A stretch of DNA of 64,000 bases. It comes from Borrelia miyamotoi. Lineage in GTDB: Bacteria; Spirochaetota; Spirochaetia; Borreliales; Borreliaceae. The notes beneath the pieces are model-generated. The model saw only the letters and a list, made by a program, of their open reading frames with translations. It did not search any database and was not told the origin of the DNA. Positions 55,961-64,000 of the stretch are shown in pieces; within the stretch, counting starts at the first letter, position 1; every line of letters begins with the position of its first letter. A program made the translations under genes and the position numbers. The DNA is taken from contig NZ_AP024371.1 in the NCBI RefSeq assembly GCF_019668505.1, forward strand, positions 248,001 to 312,000. The letters are read 5' to 3'.

Positions 55961-56368
55961 TTATTTTATTACAATATTTACACTTTTAAAATGATGAGCT
56001 TGAATATTTGTAAACAAGCCATAAATCATTTGATTCTGAAAAAGACTTTTCATCTCAGAGTCAATATCAATATTATTCCCATTACTACTAAGTGTAGAGA
56101 GATAATCAAGCATCCTGCGGGGTTTAACATCTAAATAATTTAGCTCTTTAAATCCATCCAAATGCTTATCATTGCTCTTCACCAAAGATAAATTGATTGC
56201 TTTTTCATTTAAAATTGCTCGTTCAAGCTCGGCCTCAAAAGAGACCTTACTTCTCTTGAAATTCGGAGTCTCTACATTTGCAATATTATCAGCTATTACA
56301 CTTTGTCTTAAACTAAGAACATCCAAATATCTATGCACCAAATCAACTGATTTTTCAAAACCATCCAA
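55961..56368 (-). CDS. flgB: Flagellar basal-body rod protein FlgB
   Basis: 135 residues. Rod signature VIADNIANVETPNFKRSKVS near 22-42 and a C-terminal block with NGNNIDIDSEMKSLFQNQMI. It is the first protein of the proximal rod. The start codon is TTG 56368, with GAGGG 7 bp before. It is the first flagellar gene of the operon, 33 bp after hslU, and a TATAAT box at the hslU stop likely belongs to its promoter. Confidence 0.95.
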   Translation of the reverse strand: MDGFEKSVDLVHRYLDVLSLRQSVIADNIANVETPNFKRSKVSFEAELERAILNEKAINLSLVKSNDKHLDGFKELNYLDVKPRRMLDYLSTLSSNGNNIDIDSEMKSLFQNQMIYGLFTNIQAHHFKSVNIVIK

Positions 56369-56401
56369 GCTAATACCCTCTATACCACAAATTATTTTTT
56401 A

Positions 56402-57754
56402 CTATATTATATAATAATTTAAATCTTTTTGTTCGCTAATTTTTATTTTTTCATTAACATAGTCCAAGTTTATTTCAATTTTCTTTAACTTACTACCAGG
56501 AGCTTCAAAAAAAAGATCGGCAAGAATCTTTTCCATGATCCCATGCAACCTTCTTGCTCCAAGATTTTCTCCTTCAAAATTCATACTAAAAGCAAGCTCA
56601 GCAATTCTATCAATTGCCTCTTCACTAAATGTTAAAGTTAAGTTATAAACCTTAAACATTGCAATATATTGCTTTATCAAAGAATTTTTAGTGTGCTTCA
56701 AAATATTTTTAAAATCATCCACACTTAAGCTTTTAAGCTCAACCTTAATTGGAAATCTACCCTGAAGCTCTGGTATTAAATCAGACGGTTTTGACAAATT
56801 AAAAGCACCTGCAGCAATGAACAAAATATGAGAAGTATCCACTATTCCATACTTTGTATTAACCTTAGAGCCCTCAACAATCGGCAAAATATCTCTTTGA
56901 ACCCCTTCTCTAGACACATCATTACCGGTCCTATTCTTAGTAACTATCTTATCGATCTCATCAATAAAAACAATTCCCATATTCTCAACTCTTGATTTAG
57001 CAATCTCTACAATATTTTCATGATCAACCAATTTTTCAAGCTCCTCAGATATTATTATTTCTCTGGCTTTTTTTATTTTTAATTCCTTTCTCTTCTTTCT
57101 ATCAAATATATTATTAATCAATCCTCCAATGCTCATATCAATATCTTCAAAATTACTACCAGAAAATATCTCTATAGTAGAAACGGGCATTTTACCTGAA
57201 ACATAAATATCAATAAGGTTATCATCAATAGCACCACTTCTTAATTGTTTCCTAAATTTATCCCTTAATTTCTCACAAACCTTCTTTTCTACCTCACTTG
57301 AATTATCATTATTAGAACTATTAGAAGCTTTCAAAAGCTTGTCAATTATTTTCTCCTCAGCACGTTTGCTAGCCTCTTTGCGAACAGAATCATACATTTC
57401 CTCTCGAACCATACTCACCGCAATACTCATTAAATCACGAATCATAGATTCAACATCACGACCCACATAACCTACCTCAGTATATTTTGTAGCTTCAACT
57501 TTAATAAAAGGAGCCTTAATAAATTTTGAAAGTCTTCTTGCAATCTCAGTTTTACCAACTCCAGTTGAACCAACCATAATAATGTTTTTAGGCATTACAT
57601 CATCTCTTATTTCCTTGGCAAGTTTAGATCTTACATATCTATTAACAAGAGCAATTGAAACCAATTTTTTAGCCTCAACTTGTCCTATGATATATTTATC
57701 TAGTTCTGCAACAATTTCTTTAGGAACCAAATTTTGATTTTCAACCTTAGACAT
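56402..57754 (-). CDS. hslU: HslUV protease ATPase subunit HslU
   Basis: 450 residues from ATG 57754; the TTG before it (57757) is less likely. Walker A is GSTGVGKTEIARRL near 58, Walker B GIVFIDEIDKIV near 258, and the variable I domain lies between (about 110-235). The C-terminal end NYYII-like tail docks in HslV. HslU unfolds proteins and feeds HslV. It overlaps the hslV stop by one base (TGATG), and a GAGGAG site lies 9 bp before. Confidence 0.96.
   Translation of the reverse strand: MSKVENQNLVPKEIVAELDKYIIGQVEAKKLVSIALVNRYVRSKLAKEIRDDVMPKNIIMVGSTGVGKTEIARRLSKFIKAPFIKVEATKYTEVGYVGRDVESMIRDLMSIAVSMVREEMYDSVRKEASKRAEEKIIDKLLKASNSSNNDNSSEVEKKVCEKLRDKFRKQLRSGAIDDNLIDIYVSGKMPVSTIEIFSGSNFEDIDMSIGGLINNIFDRKKRKELKIKKAREIIISEELEKLVDHENIVEIAKSRVENMGIVFIDEIDKIVTKNRTGNDVSREGVQRDILPIVEGSKVNTKYGIVDTSHILFIAAGAFNLSKPSDLIPELQGRFPIKVELKSLSVDDFKNILKHTKNSLIKQYIAMFKVYNLTLTFSEEAIDRIAELAFSMNFEGENLGARRLHGIMEKILADLFFEAPGSKLKKIEINLDYVNEKIKISEQKDLNYYII
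56406..56435 (-). promoter_or_regulatory. Candidate flgB operon promoter
   Basis: On the minus strand a perfect TATAAT box lies at 56406-56411, inside the last codons of hslU and 37 bp before the flgB TTG. The region 17 bp further upstream (GAACAA and nearby) is a poor -35. A sigma-70-type promoter for the flgB motility operon is known in B. burgdorferi; this is the best candidate here. Confidence 0.5.
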
Positions 57755-58296
57755 CAACCAATCTCCTCAAGCACAATATTTGAGTTTGTATATATACAAA
57801 CTCTTGCTGCCACCTTTAAAGATTTAAAAGCAATATCAGAAGCACTTAGTTTTTTGTTTTCCATATAAGCAAGAGCAGCTGAATATGCATAATTTCCTCC
57901 ACTACCAATTGAAATTACATCTTCTTCAGGTTCAATAATATCTCCAGTACCTGAAATTAATAAAATATTATCAGAATCAGCAACAAGCATCATTGCCTCA
58001 AGCTTATGAAGTATTCTGTCAGCTCTCCAATCTTTTGCAAGCTCCACTGAGGCTCTTTTAATATCAATAATTCCATCTTCTCTGGCTTTAACCTTCTCCT
58101 CAAATTTCTCAAAAAGAGTAATAGCATCAGAAGTTGAACCTGCAAATCCTGCTAAAATTCTTCCATTAACCAACTTTCTGATTTTTATAGCATTAGATTT
58201 TAAAACAGTATGTCCAAAAGTTACTTGCCCATCTGCTGCTACTACAGTCTTTCCTCCCCTTCTTATTGCAATAACCGTAGTTCCCTTAAAACTCAT
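57754..58296 (-). CDS. hslV: HslUV protease peptidase subunit HslV
   Basis: 180 residues. Threonine-protease beta fold: after a short leader MSFKG the mature chain should start at T6 (TTVIAIRRGGKTVVAADGQV), with K38-like lysine further on. SIGSGGNYAYSAALAYMENK is the conserved later block. It forms a double hexamer that degrades what HslU delivers. The ATG overlaps the dprA stop (ATGA) and a GGGGGA site precedes it. Confidence 0.97.
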   Translation of the reverse strand: MSFKGTTVIAIRRGGKTVVAADGQVTFGHTVLKSNAIKIRKLVNGRILAGFAGSTSDAITLFEKFEEKVKAREDGIIDIKRASVELAKDWRADRILHKLEAMMLVADSDNILLISGTGDIIEPEEDVISIGSGGNYAYSAALAYMENKKLSASDIAFKSLKVAARVCIYTNSNIVLEEIG

Positions 58297-59249
58297 GCTC
58301 CCCCCTTTTTCGATATTTCATTCAGTAACTCATTAATAAGGATACTCGATATATCTTTGCCTACACAACAATCTGCCGAGTAATCATTAATTTCAGGCTC
58401 ATTATACTGAACATTTAGTATATTATAAAGTTCTGGCACTGATTTTATTTCTTGTGCTCCAGAAGCATATAAACTCTTGGAACCATCACCAGAATAATCA
58501 ACATTATAAACATAAATATCAAGACCCAAATCAAGCCCAAGATCAGCAGTAATTAAAGCCCCAGATTTCCTTGGAGCACAAGTTACAAAAACAGCATCTG
58601 AAAGACCAGCTATTATTCTATTCCTCTTTGCAAAAAAATAATTTTGTATCTTCTCATAAGGTAAGGTTTCAGTAATAATTCCTCCACCATTTTCTAAAAG
58701 ATGAGAAACATATTTCCTATTTTGCTTTGGATAAATATTATCAATATCTGTTGCAATAACTGCATAAGTTCTTTTTTTCTCATTCATTGCACCAAGATGC
58801 GCTGCAATATCAGCTCCTATTGCAAATCCAGATATTATCTCCACATGATTCTTAGCAAGATGAGATGATAATTCTTTAATTTTATCAGCCAAAGCTCTAT
58901 TGATTTGCCTTGAACCAACAACAGCCCAAGATAAAGAATTAAAATCTGGAAGATTACCCTTATAATAAATAGCAAATGGAGGGTCATAGATCCTCTTAAG
59001 CTTCAAAGGATAATCCTTAGAGCCAAGAGTCACAGCTTTTGCACCTGATCTATCAATAATTTTTTTTTGCAACTCTACTAATTTTAAATCTGGAAGTTTA
59101 TAAGTTGTTCTAAAATCTTTAGACAAAGAATTAGAAATATCTCTTAAACTTAAATTACAAAGATCATTTAAATCAAAATTATTAAAAATCCTAAATTTAT
59201 CTTTACTCCTTAAAAATTTTAAATTATCAATATAAAGCAATTTAAACAT
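58293..59249 (-). CDS. dprA: DNA-processing protein DprA (Smf)
   Basis: 318 residues. The Rossmann-like DprA core begins KRIYDPPFAIYYKGNLPDFN and continues AVVGSRQINRALADKIKELS. The SGFAIGADIAAHLGAM motif and the later AGLSDAVFVTCAPRKSGALI complete it. DprA loads RecA on incoming single-stranded DNA in competent bacteria; Borrelia is not known to take up DNA, so a recombination role is possible. An older name at this locus is smg. It overlaps hslV by 4 bp and follows the TPR lipoprotein gene by 6 bp. Confidence 0.92.
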   Translation of the reverse strand: MFKLLYIDNLKFLRSKDKFRIFNNFDLNDLCNLSLRDISNSLSKDFRTTYKLPDLKLVELQKKIIDRSGAKAVTLGSKDYPLKLKRIYDPPFAIYYKGNLPDFNSLSWAVVGSRQINRALADKIKELSSHLAKNHVEIISGFAIGADIAAHLGAMNEKKRTYAVIATDIDNIYPKQNRKYVSHLLENGGGIITETLPYEKIQNYFFAKRNRIIAGLSDAVFVTCAPRKSGALITADLGLDLGLDIYVYNVDYSGDGSKSLYASGAQEIKSVPELYNILNVQYNEPEINDYSADCCVGKDISSILINELLNEISKKGGA

Positions 59250-59255
59250 ATAAAG

Positions 59256-59945
59256 CTACTTAAAATTATTCATTATTCTATTAATTCCCTCTATTTGCTC
59301 TTGAGTTAAAGCTTTACTCTTTGCCTTCTTATAAAATAACAAAGCATTATCAAAATCCCCAAGAGAATAATAGTTTGCCCCCCGCAACATAAAAAATTCA
59401 AAACAATTTTCTCCCATAGACTCAAGCCTACTTAAATATCCTTTAGCTTCTAATTGCTTATCAAGGTCATAAACATACATATTAGAGAGAGCAAAAATAG
59501 CTTCATTAAAATCATCTTTAACAGCAATTGCCTTTAAAAAAGAATTTTCAGCAAGAATAAAATATTCTTCAATTTTGTCCCTAGTTTGCATACCTTTAGC
59601 TAAATTGTAAGAAGAAATTCCTATATAAAAATGAGACAAATAATTGTCTGGACCTTGCTCTAAATTTTTATTAAAATACTCAATAGCAGCTCCATACTGA
59701 CCAAGCTTAATAAATTCAAGTCCAATTAAACTAAAAAATCTAGCTTTTTTATCAATAGAATTAACTATTTTTAAAATATTTTGCTCTTCCTTATCAATAA
59801 ATTCCTCATAAACTTCAATTTTCTCTAATGAAGAACCACCAGCTACCTCTATTTCTCTTATCCTAAGTCCAAGATTTGTTTTTTCTTTAGATTCATCTCC
59901 ACAAGAAATAACTAAAAATAAAAATATTAATACCCATTTTTTCAT
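59256..59945 (-). CDS. TPR lipoprotein
   Basis: 229 residues. The N-terminus MKKWVLIFLFLVISCGDESK is a lipoprotein signal with lipobox VISC, cysteine near residue 15. About four tetratricopeptide repeats follow (FSLIGLEFIKLGQYGAAIEY, then LSHFYIGISSYNLAKG, and GANYYSLGDFDNALLFYKKA). It should sit on the periplasmic side of a membrane and bind protein partners. It starts right after the ftsZ stop (one base between), with no clear ribosome site, so translation is probably coupled to ftsZ. Its partners are unknown; its place between ftsZ and dprA hints at a division or envelope role. Confidence 0.82.
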   Translation of the reverse strand: MKKWVLIFLFLVISCGDESKEKTNLGLRIREIEVAGGSSLEKIEVYEEFIDKEEQNILKIVNSIDKKARFFSLIGLEFIKLGQYGAAIEYFNKNLEQGPDNYLSHFYIGISSYNLAKGMQTRDKIEEYFILAENSFLKAIAVKDDFNEAIFALSNMYVYDLDKQLEAKGYLSRLESMGENCFEFFMLRGANYYSLGDFDNALLFYKKAKSKALTQEQIEGINRIMNNFK

Positions 59946-61142
59946 TCAATTGTCGCTATTTTTTTTATTCAAATTTCTAAGAAATGTAGGAATATCAATG
60001 TCATCCTCAAAATAATTAACATTTTTTGACTTTGCTATAAAATTATCATTCGCACCATAAACACTATCTGATGCATCTTGACTGCCTGACATTAAACTAT
60101 CAAATTCTTTTGAACTTAAAGTATTATTCTCAACTGCACCAGATAAATCCTTCTGTTTTTTAGAAGCAAAACCAGTAGCAACAACCGTAACATAAATCTC
60201 ATCATCAAGATTTGAATTAATCGCATGCCCATATATTACGGTAGCTTCATCATCAACACTAGCCGTAATTATTCCCATAATCTCTTCAAGCTCAAGCAAT
60301 GAAAAATCTTCCCCTCCGGTTATATTAACAAGAAGCCCCTTAGAACCTTCTATTCTAACCTCTTCAAGCAAAGGATTACTAATAGCAGAAGTAGCTGCAT
60401 CAACCGCTCTATTTTCACCCTTACCATAACCAATACCCATCAAAGCATCACCTTGTCCTTGCATAATGCTCTTAACATCAGCAAAATCAATATTGACTTC
60501 GCCATGCTCAATAATAAGCCCTGCAATCCCCTGAACACCCATTCTTAAAACATCATCGGCTCTCTTGAAGGCATCTTTAATTGTAGTTCGCTTATCAACA
60601 ACAGTTAAAAGTTTTTGATTTGGAATAATTATTAAAGTATCAACAGATTTTCTCAAATTATTTATTCCCTGTTCAGCGAGTCGCATCTTTTTAGGACCTT
60701 CAAATTTAAATGGTTTAGTAACAACTCCAACAGTTAAAATTCCAAGTTCTTTTGCAACTTGAGCAATAACAGGCGCAGCTCCTGTTCCAGTTCCTCCACC
60801 CATTCCAGCAGTAATAAATACCATATCAGCGCCTGCTAGATGATTCTTTATAACATCAATATCTTCTTCTGCTGCAGCTTGTCCAATTTCAGGCCTCCCA
60901 CCAGCGCCAAGACCCGAAGTAACTTTGGATCCAAGAGCAATCTTTATTGGAGCAATAGAAGTTTGAAGAGCCTGGAGATCAGTATTTGCTACAATAAATT
61001 CAACGTCTCTTACTCCATATTCAATCATACGATTGACAGCATTGCTACCACCACCACCTGCACCAATTACCTTAAGAACCGTAGGATTTGTAGCAGCATC
61101 AAACCTATTTGAATGACTATCAATAATATTATAATCTTTCAT
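59946..61142 (-). CDS. ftsZ: Cell division protein FtsZ
   Basis: 398 residues from ATG 61142. I prefer this to the in-frame start at 61187 because GGAGGAA lies 5-6 bp before and the longer form would overlap ftsA. The GTP-binding tubulin motif [13 protein letters not shown] lies near 110, the T7 loop with [11 protein letters not shown] near 208, and the C-terminal peptide [12 protein letters not shown] binds FtsA. It polymerises to the Z ring. The C-terminal linker is short and rich in Ser/Asp. Confidence 0.98.
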   Translation of the reverse strand: MKDYNIIDSHSNRFDAATNPTVLKVIGAGGGGSNAVNRMIEYGVRDVEFIVANTDLQALQTSIAPIKIALGSKVTSGLGAGGRPEIGQAAAEEDIDVIKNHLAGADMVFITAGMGGGTGTGAAPVIAQVAKELGILTVGVVTKPFKFEGPKKMRLAEQGINNLRKSVDTLIIIPNQKLLTVVDKRTTIKDAFKRADDVLRMGVQGIAGLIIEHGEVNIDFADVKSIMQGQGDALMGIGYGKGENRAVDAATSAISNPLLEEVRIEGSKGLLVNITGGEDFSLLELEEIMGIITASVDDEATVIYGHAINSNLDDEIYVTVVATGFASKKQKDLSGAVENNTLSSKEFDSLMSGSQDASDSVYGANDNFIAKSKNVNYFEDDIDIPTFLRNLNKKNSDN

Positions 61143-61162
61143 TAAACTTCCTCCATGACTGG

Positions 61163-62404
61163 TCAAAACCACTCCTTCAAAAACCAACCTTTCAATTTTG
61201 AAGATATTTTACTTTGTCTCTTAGACTTATTATTTCCTTTCTTTAATTTATTGAATTTTTGCTGTTCGTGCTTATAAAGAACAAGACCAAGAGCTGAGGA
61301 AAATTTAGGATCAATGTACTCCTCTCCAACTCCATTAATATTCATTGGAAATCCTATTCTTGATGGATATTTAAATATCTCTTCTGTCAAATTAGAAATA
61401 CCGGGAAACAAAGCTCCTCCACCAGTTAAAACAATTCCTCCATTAATCTTATTGTAAAGCCCTCGTTTCATTATTTCAGCTTTTATCATCTCAAAGATCT
61501 CACTCAATCTTGAATGAATTATTACAGCTAATTCTTTTCGACTTTTCTCTTGAGGAGGTCTGGTCCCAAGATTAGGAATAATAACACTCTCTATCTGGCT
61601 CTCAAGAGCAGCAATATGTGCAACACCAGCTGTTATTTTAATATTCTCAGCAACATCCTCAGGCACTTTCCACACTTGAGCAATATCAAGAGTAACTCTA
61701 TTAGCACCAATAGGAATTACTCCCGTATAATAAGGAGAACCATCAATATAAAGAATTACGTCAGTTGTACCCTTACCCATGTCAACAAACAAAACTCCCA
61801 TTTCCCTCTCCTCCTTAGATAAGGTAGAATAAGATGATGCCAAACTTCCAAGCACAACTTCATCAACAGAAAACCCAGCACGATTTACACACCTAACCAA
61901 ATTTTGACTTGAAGAACTAGACCCTGTAATGATATGCACCTCACCTTCAAGACGAATTCCCATCATATCTATTGGATTCTTTATATGAGGAATTCCATCA
62001 ACAATAAATTCCTGAGGAATTACATGCAAAATTTCTCTATCCATTGGAATTACAATTGCCTTAGCAGCTTCAATCACCCGATCAACATCCTCATTATCAA
62101 TCTCTCTTGTCTTTGAATTTATTGCAACAACCCCTCGAGAATTAGTGCCCTCAATGCTACTACCTGACATAGAAACAGATAACGTGGCAATATCACATCC
62201 AGAAATAAGTTCAGCAGCCTCAATAGCATTAGAAATTGAATCAAGTGCTGCTTCAATATTTATAAGAACCCCTTTCCTCACACCTCTTGATAGACTAGTG
62301 CCTATTCCAATTATTTCCAACTGATTGTTCAAGTTCACCTCAGCCACCACAGTACAAATCTTTGAAGTTCCAATATCCAATCCTACAATCAAATCTCTAG
62401 ACAC
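61163..62404 (-). CDS. ftsA: Cell division protein FtsA
   Basis: 413 residues. Actin-like fold: [18 protein letters not shown] at 6-23, the SHS2-like 1C domain (about 80-165), [16 protein letters not shown] near 208, and [18 protein letters not shown] near 330. The C-terminal amphipathic helix is [12 protein letters not shown], which tethers it to the membrane. It anchors FtsZ. The start is GTG 62404 with AGGAGAA 7 bp before, overlapping the ftsQ stop by 3 bp. Confidence 0.97.
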   Translation of the reverse strand: MSRDLIVGLDIGTSKICTVVAEVNLNNQLEIIGIGTSLSRGVRKGVLINIEAALDSISNAIEAAELISGCDIATLSVSMSGSSIEGTNSRGVVAINSKTREIDNEDVDRVIEAAKAIVIPMDREILHVIPQEFIVDGIPHIKNPIDMMGIRLEGEVHIITGSSSSSQNLVRCVNRAGFSVDEVVLGSLASSYSTLSKEEREMGVLFVDMGKGTTDVILYIDGSPYYTGVIPIGANRVTLDIAQVWKVPEDVAENIKITAGVAHIAALESQIESVIIPNLGTRPPQEKSRKELAVIIHSRLSEIFEMIKAEIMKRGLYNKINGGIVLTGGGALFPGISNLTEEIFKYPSRIGFPMNINGVGEEYIDPKFSSALGLVLYKHEQQKFNKLKKGNNKSKRQSKISSKLKGWFLKEWF

Positions 62405-63147
62405 TAATCTTCTCCTAATAAAATGATATCACCACTTCTTAAATCAATAGTATCAGACCTTCCCCTTAGTAAATCAGATATCATGAATACCTTATACATT
62501 ACACTTATTAAATTCATATCCGATGTTATCAGTATCTTATTATATATATTTTTTATATACAAAATAATTCTGTAATCATAGAAATTCAACTTCAAAAAAC
62601 TAATTTCTGATATTAAATTATATAAAGTAATTTGATTTATTTTAACATAGTTAAGGTTCTTTACAATAGCCAACATTCCATCCTCTAAAAAATCACCCGC
62701 TTCAATGCTATTTAAATTTAATCCACTAATTATAGGCAAATCATAAATTAAATCTTTACTTTTTTCCAAAATTACACCATCTGAAGAAATAAAATAATAA
62801 ATAAAATTGCCATCAACATTATCATAGGCAGTAACAATAGGAACTCTTCTTTCAATATTAATACTAATTGTATTGGGAAATTTAAGTTGTACCTTTGCAT
62901 TTTTTACTCTTAGATCTCTCATAATATTTTTCTTATAAGTATCAACATCAGCATCATAATAATAAGTATTGGGTTTAATCCCTGAAATACTTAATATATC
63001 TTCCTTAGAAATATGAATATCATCATTAAAACTAATATACCTAATTAAAAAATAAGGTGAAATAAAAATAATAAAAATAATCTCAAACAAGATAGCAGAA
63101 ATTATTATGTAAGTATATATAAGCAAAAATTTTCGATAAATTAACAT
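62404..63147 (-). CDS. ftsQ: Cell division protein FtsQ/DivIB
   Basis: 247 residues. One membrane helix at about 10-35, then a POTRA domain (RYISFNDDIHISKEDILSIS, with YKKNIMRDLRVKNAKVQLKF) and the beta domain with YYFISSDGVILEKSKDL and LPIISGLNLNSIEAGDF. It scaffolds FtsL/FtsB and FtsWI at the septum. Sequence identity is low, but layout and place before ftsA are as expected. No strong ribosome site is seen before ATG 63147. Confidence 0.88.
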   Translation of the reverse strand: MLIYRKFLLIYTYIIISAILFEIIFIIFISPYFLIRYISFNDDIHISKEDILSISGIKPNTYYYDADVDTYKKNIMRDLRVKNAKVQLKFPNTISINIERRVPIVTAYDNVDGNFIYYFISSDGVILEKSKDLIYDLPIISGLNLNSIEAGDFLEDGMLAIVKNLNYVKINQITLYNLISEISFLKLNFYDYRIILYIKNIYNKILITSDMNLISVMYKVFMISDLLRGRSDTIDLRSGDIILLGED

Positions 63148-63187
63148 AAATTCAAGATTAAATTACCACTTTAATAAAACTTCAAAC

Positions 63188-64000
63188 TTACTTACTTTCA
63201 ATATCTCTAGAAACATTTGCAATCAATCCAGAAAGTGCCATTGTAACAACAATAGAAGAACCTCCTGAGGAAAAAAATGGCAAATTTATGCCTGTGGGAG
63301 GCAAAAGTCCAATTGCAATTAAAATATTCATTATACTTTGAAGAAAAATTGTAAGACTTGAAATAAATGCAATAAAAAACCTAAATCTAGTCTTCGCCAA
63401 AATAGCTATAAAATAGCCAAGATAAAAAAATAAAAAAAACAACATAATAGCAAAACAAATACCTAAAAATCCTAACTCTTCTCCAAGCACAGAAAAAATA
63501 AAATCAGAATTAGCTTCTGGAAGCCTGCCAAGCTTTATTTCTCCCATTCCAAGACCTTTTCCCACAAGCCCACCACTCTTTAAAGCGTTAAGTGATGCAA
63601 TTATTTGATATCCTTTTCCTAAAGGATCTTCATAAGGATTTAAAAATGCAAAAATTCTAGCAACTCTATAAGGCTCAAATATTAAAAAAATCATAGCAAT
63701 TGGAACAAAAGTAAATAAAATAGCCAAAATATATCCAAATGATATTTCAGAAACAAATAAAACAACAAAGAAAAGAATAGCAAAATAAATAGCTGTTGAA
63801 TAATCATTTTGCAAAATTATGAGTAACCAAAAAATACCAAAAATTAACATGGGCTTAAGCCAATAAGAAATCTTATTATCTGACTTTAATCTAAACTTAC
63901 TTAAATAACTTGAAAGATAAATTGCAAAAGATACCTTAAAAATCTCTGAAGGCTGAATACTAGTTCCTTTCAAAAATATCCATCTTTGTGCTCCAGAAAC
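63188..64000 (-). CDS. ftsW: FtsW/RodA-family peptidoglycan glycosyltransferase, 3' part
   Basis: Partial: coding is open to the last base of the window, giving about 270 C-terminal residues. The family block GAQRWIFLKGTSIQPSEIFK is at the visible start, then ATYNDYSTA-like LQNDYSTAIYFAILF, a large loop with LNPYEDPLGKGYQIIASLNA, GLVGKGLGMGEIKLGRLPEA, and FIFSVLGEELGFLG. Near the end, GLLPPTGINLPFFSSGGSSI is the conserved FtsW/RodA/SpoVE motif. Its place before ftsQ-ftsA-ftsZ favours FtsW, the septal enzyme. The TTG at 63973 is not the start. Confidence 0.9.
   Translation of the reverse strand, partial: VSGAQRWIFLKGTSIQPSEIFKVSFAIYLSSYLSKFRLKSDNKISYWLKPMLIFGIFWLLIILQNDYSTAIYFAILFFVVLFVSEISFGYILAILFTFVPIAMIFLIFEPYRVARIFAFLNPYEDPLGKGYQIIASLNALKSGGLVGKGLGMGEIKLGRLPEANSDFIFSVLGEELGFLGICFAIMLFFLFFYLGYFIAILAKTRFRFFIAFISSLTIFLQSIMNILIAIGLLPPTGINLPFFSSGGSSIVVTMALSGLIANVSRDIESK

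Noticed and set aside
61143..61187. Longer FtsZ start at 61187
   Set aside because: It overlaps ftsA and lacks a ribosome site, while ATG 61142 has GGAGGAA.
63188..63973. Complete FtsW gene starting at TTG 63973
   Set aside because: Coding with conserved residues (GAQRWIF) continues to base 64000, so the gene is cut by the window edge.
1..64000. CRISPR arrays, insertion sequences, prophage or rRNA
   Set aside because: No spaced direct repeats, transposase or phage genes, or rRNA-like sequence seen; all genes fit core chromosome content.

Overview
The window is a contiguous piece of a spirochaete chromosome and fits genus Borrelia. It is very AT-rich. It has a long periplasmic-flagella operon whose gene order, including flbB and flbD, is typical of Borrelia. 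It also encodes phosphatidylcholine synthase, an MMPL-type membrane protein, Lon and the hslVU/dprA/ftsZ/ftsA/ftsQ/ftsW cluster in the order known from that genus. The first, truncated gene is the 3' end of glpQ directly before glpD. From general knowledge, glpQ occurs in the relapsing-fever group and is absent from Lyme-disease Borrelia, so I infer a relapsing-fever-clade species; the exact species cannot be told from this alone.

Layout. (1) 1-2041, plus strand: end of glpQ, then glpD (glycerol-3-phosphate use). (2) 2167-4240, minus: an M23 endopeptidase, a bactofilin and a YaaR/DUF327 protein, a likely cell-shape operon. (3) 4399-13310, plus: rdgB, pepF, pcs, a DedA protein, tRNA-Leu(GAG), leuS and an RND/MMPL membrane protein. 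(4) lon on minus, divergent from a plus-strand group of a recO-like gene, recJ, an M23 peptidase and rpsU, which ends in a strong hairpin terminator. (5) 19913-26357, minus: an envelope/division group of ftsK, uppP, a lytic transglycosylase lipoprotein and an unknown acidic membrane-anchored protein. (6) 26515-29727: a TPR protein with a degenerate Mrr-like tail (plus), a LysM-M23 peptidase (minus) and lepB (plus). (7) 29791-56368, minus: an almost unbroken motility operon from flgB through flhG, then five poorly understood genes (membrane protein, FapA-like, small charged protein, HTH membrane protein, lid-less HSP70). (8) 56402-64000, minus: hslU, hslV, dprA, a TPR lipoprotein, ftsZ, ftsA, ftsQ and the 3' part of ftsW.

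How it works together. The right 34 kb builds and powers periplasmic flagella: basal rod (FlgB, FlgC, FliE), MS-ring and switch (FliF, FliG, FliM, FliN), export apparatus (FlhA, FlhB, FliP, FliQ, FliR, FliO, FliH, FliI, FliJ), hook (FlgD, FlgE, FliK), stator (MotA, MotB, FliL, FlbD), collar (FlbB) and number/placement control (FlhF, FlhG). Division genes lie just upstream. Many junctions overlap by 1-11 bp, so most of this stretch is probably co-transcribed. The left part holds peptidoglycan hydrolases, lipid metabolism and DNA-repair genes on mixed strands.

All genes appear intact. I see no insertion sequence, prophage, CRISPR array or rRNA. No stretch over 300 bases lacks a gene; the longest intergenic spaces (about 125-240 bp) hold a tRNA, hairpins or candidate promoters. 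Starts were adjusted from the longest open frame where a Shine-Dalgarno site or family alignment favoured another codon. Statements about B. burgdorferi counterparts are from memory, not from a search.
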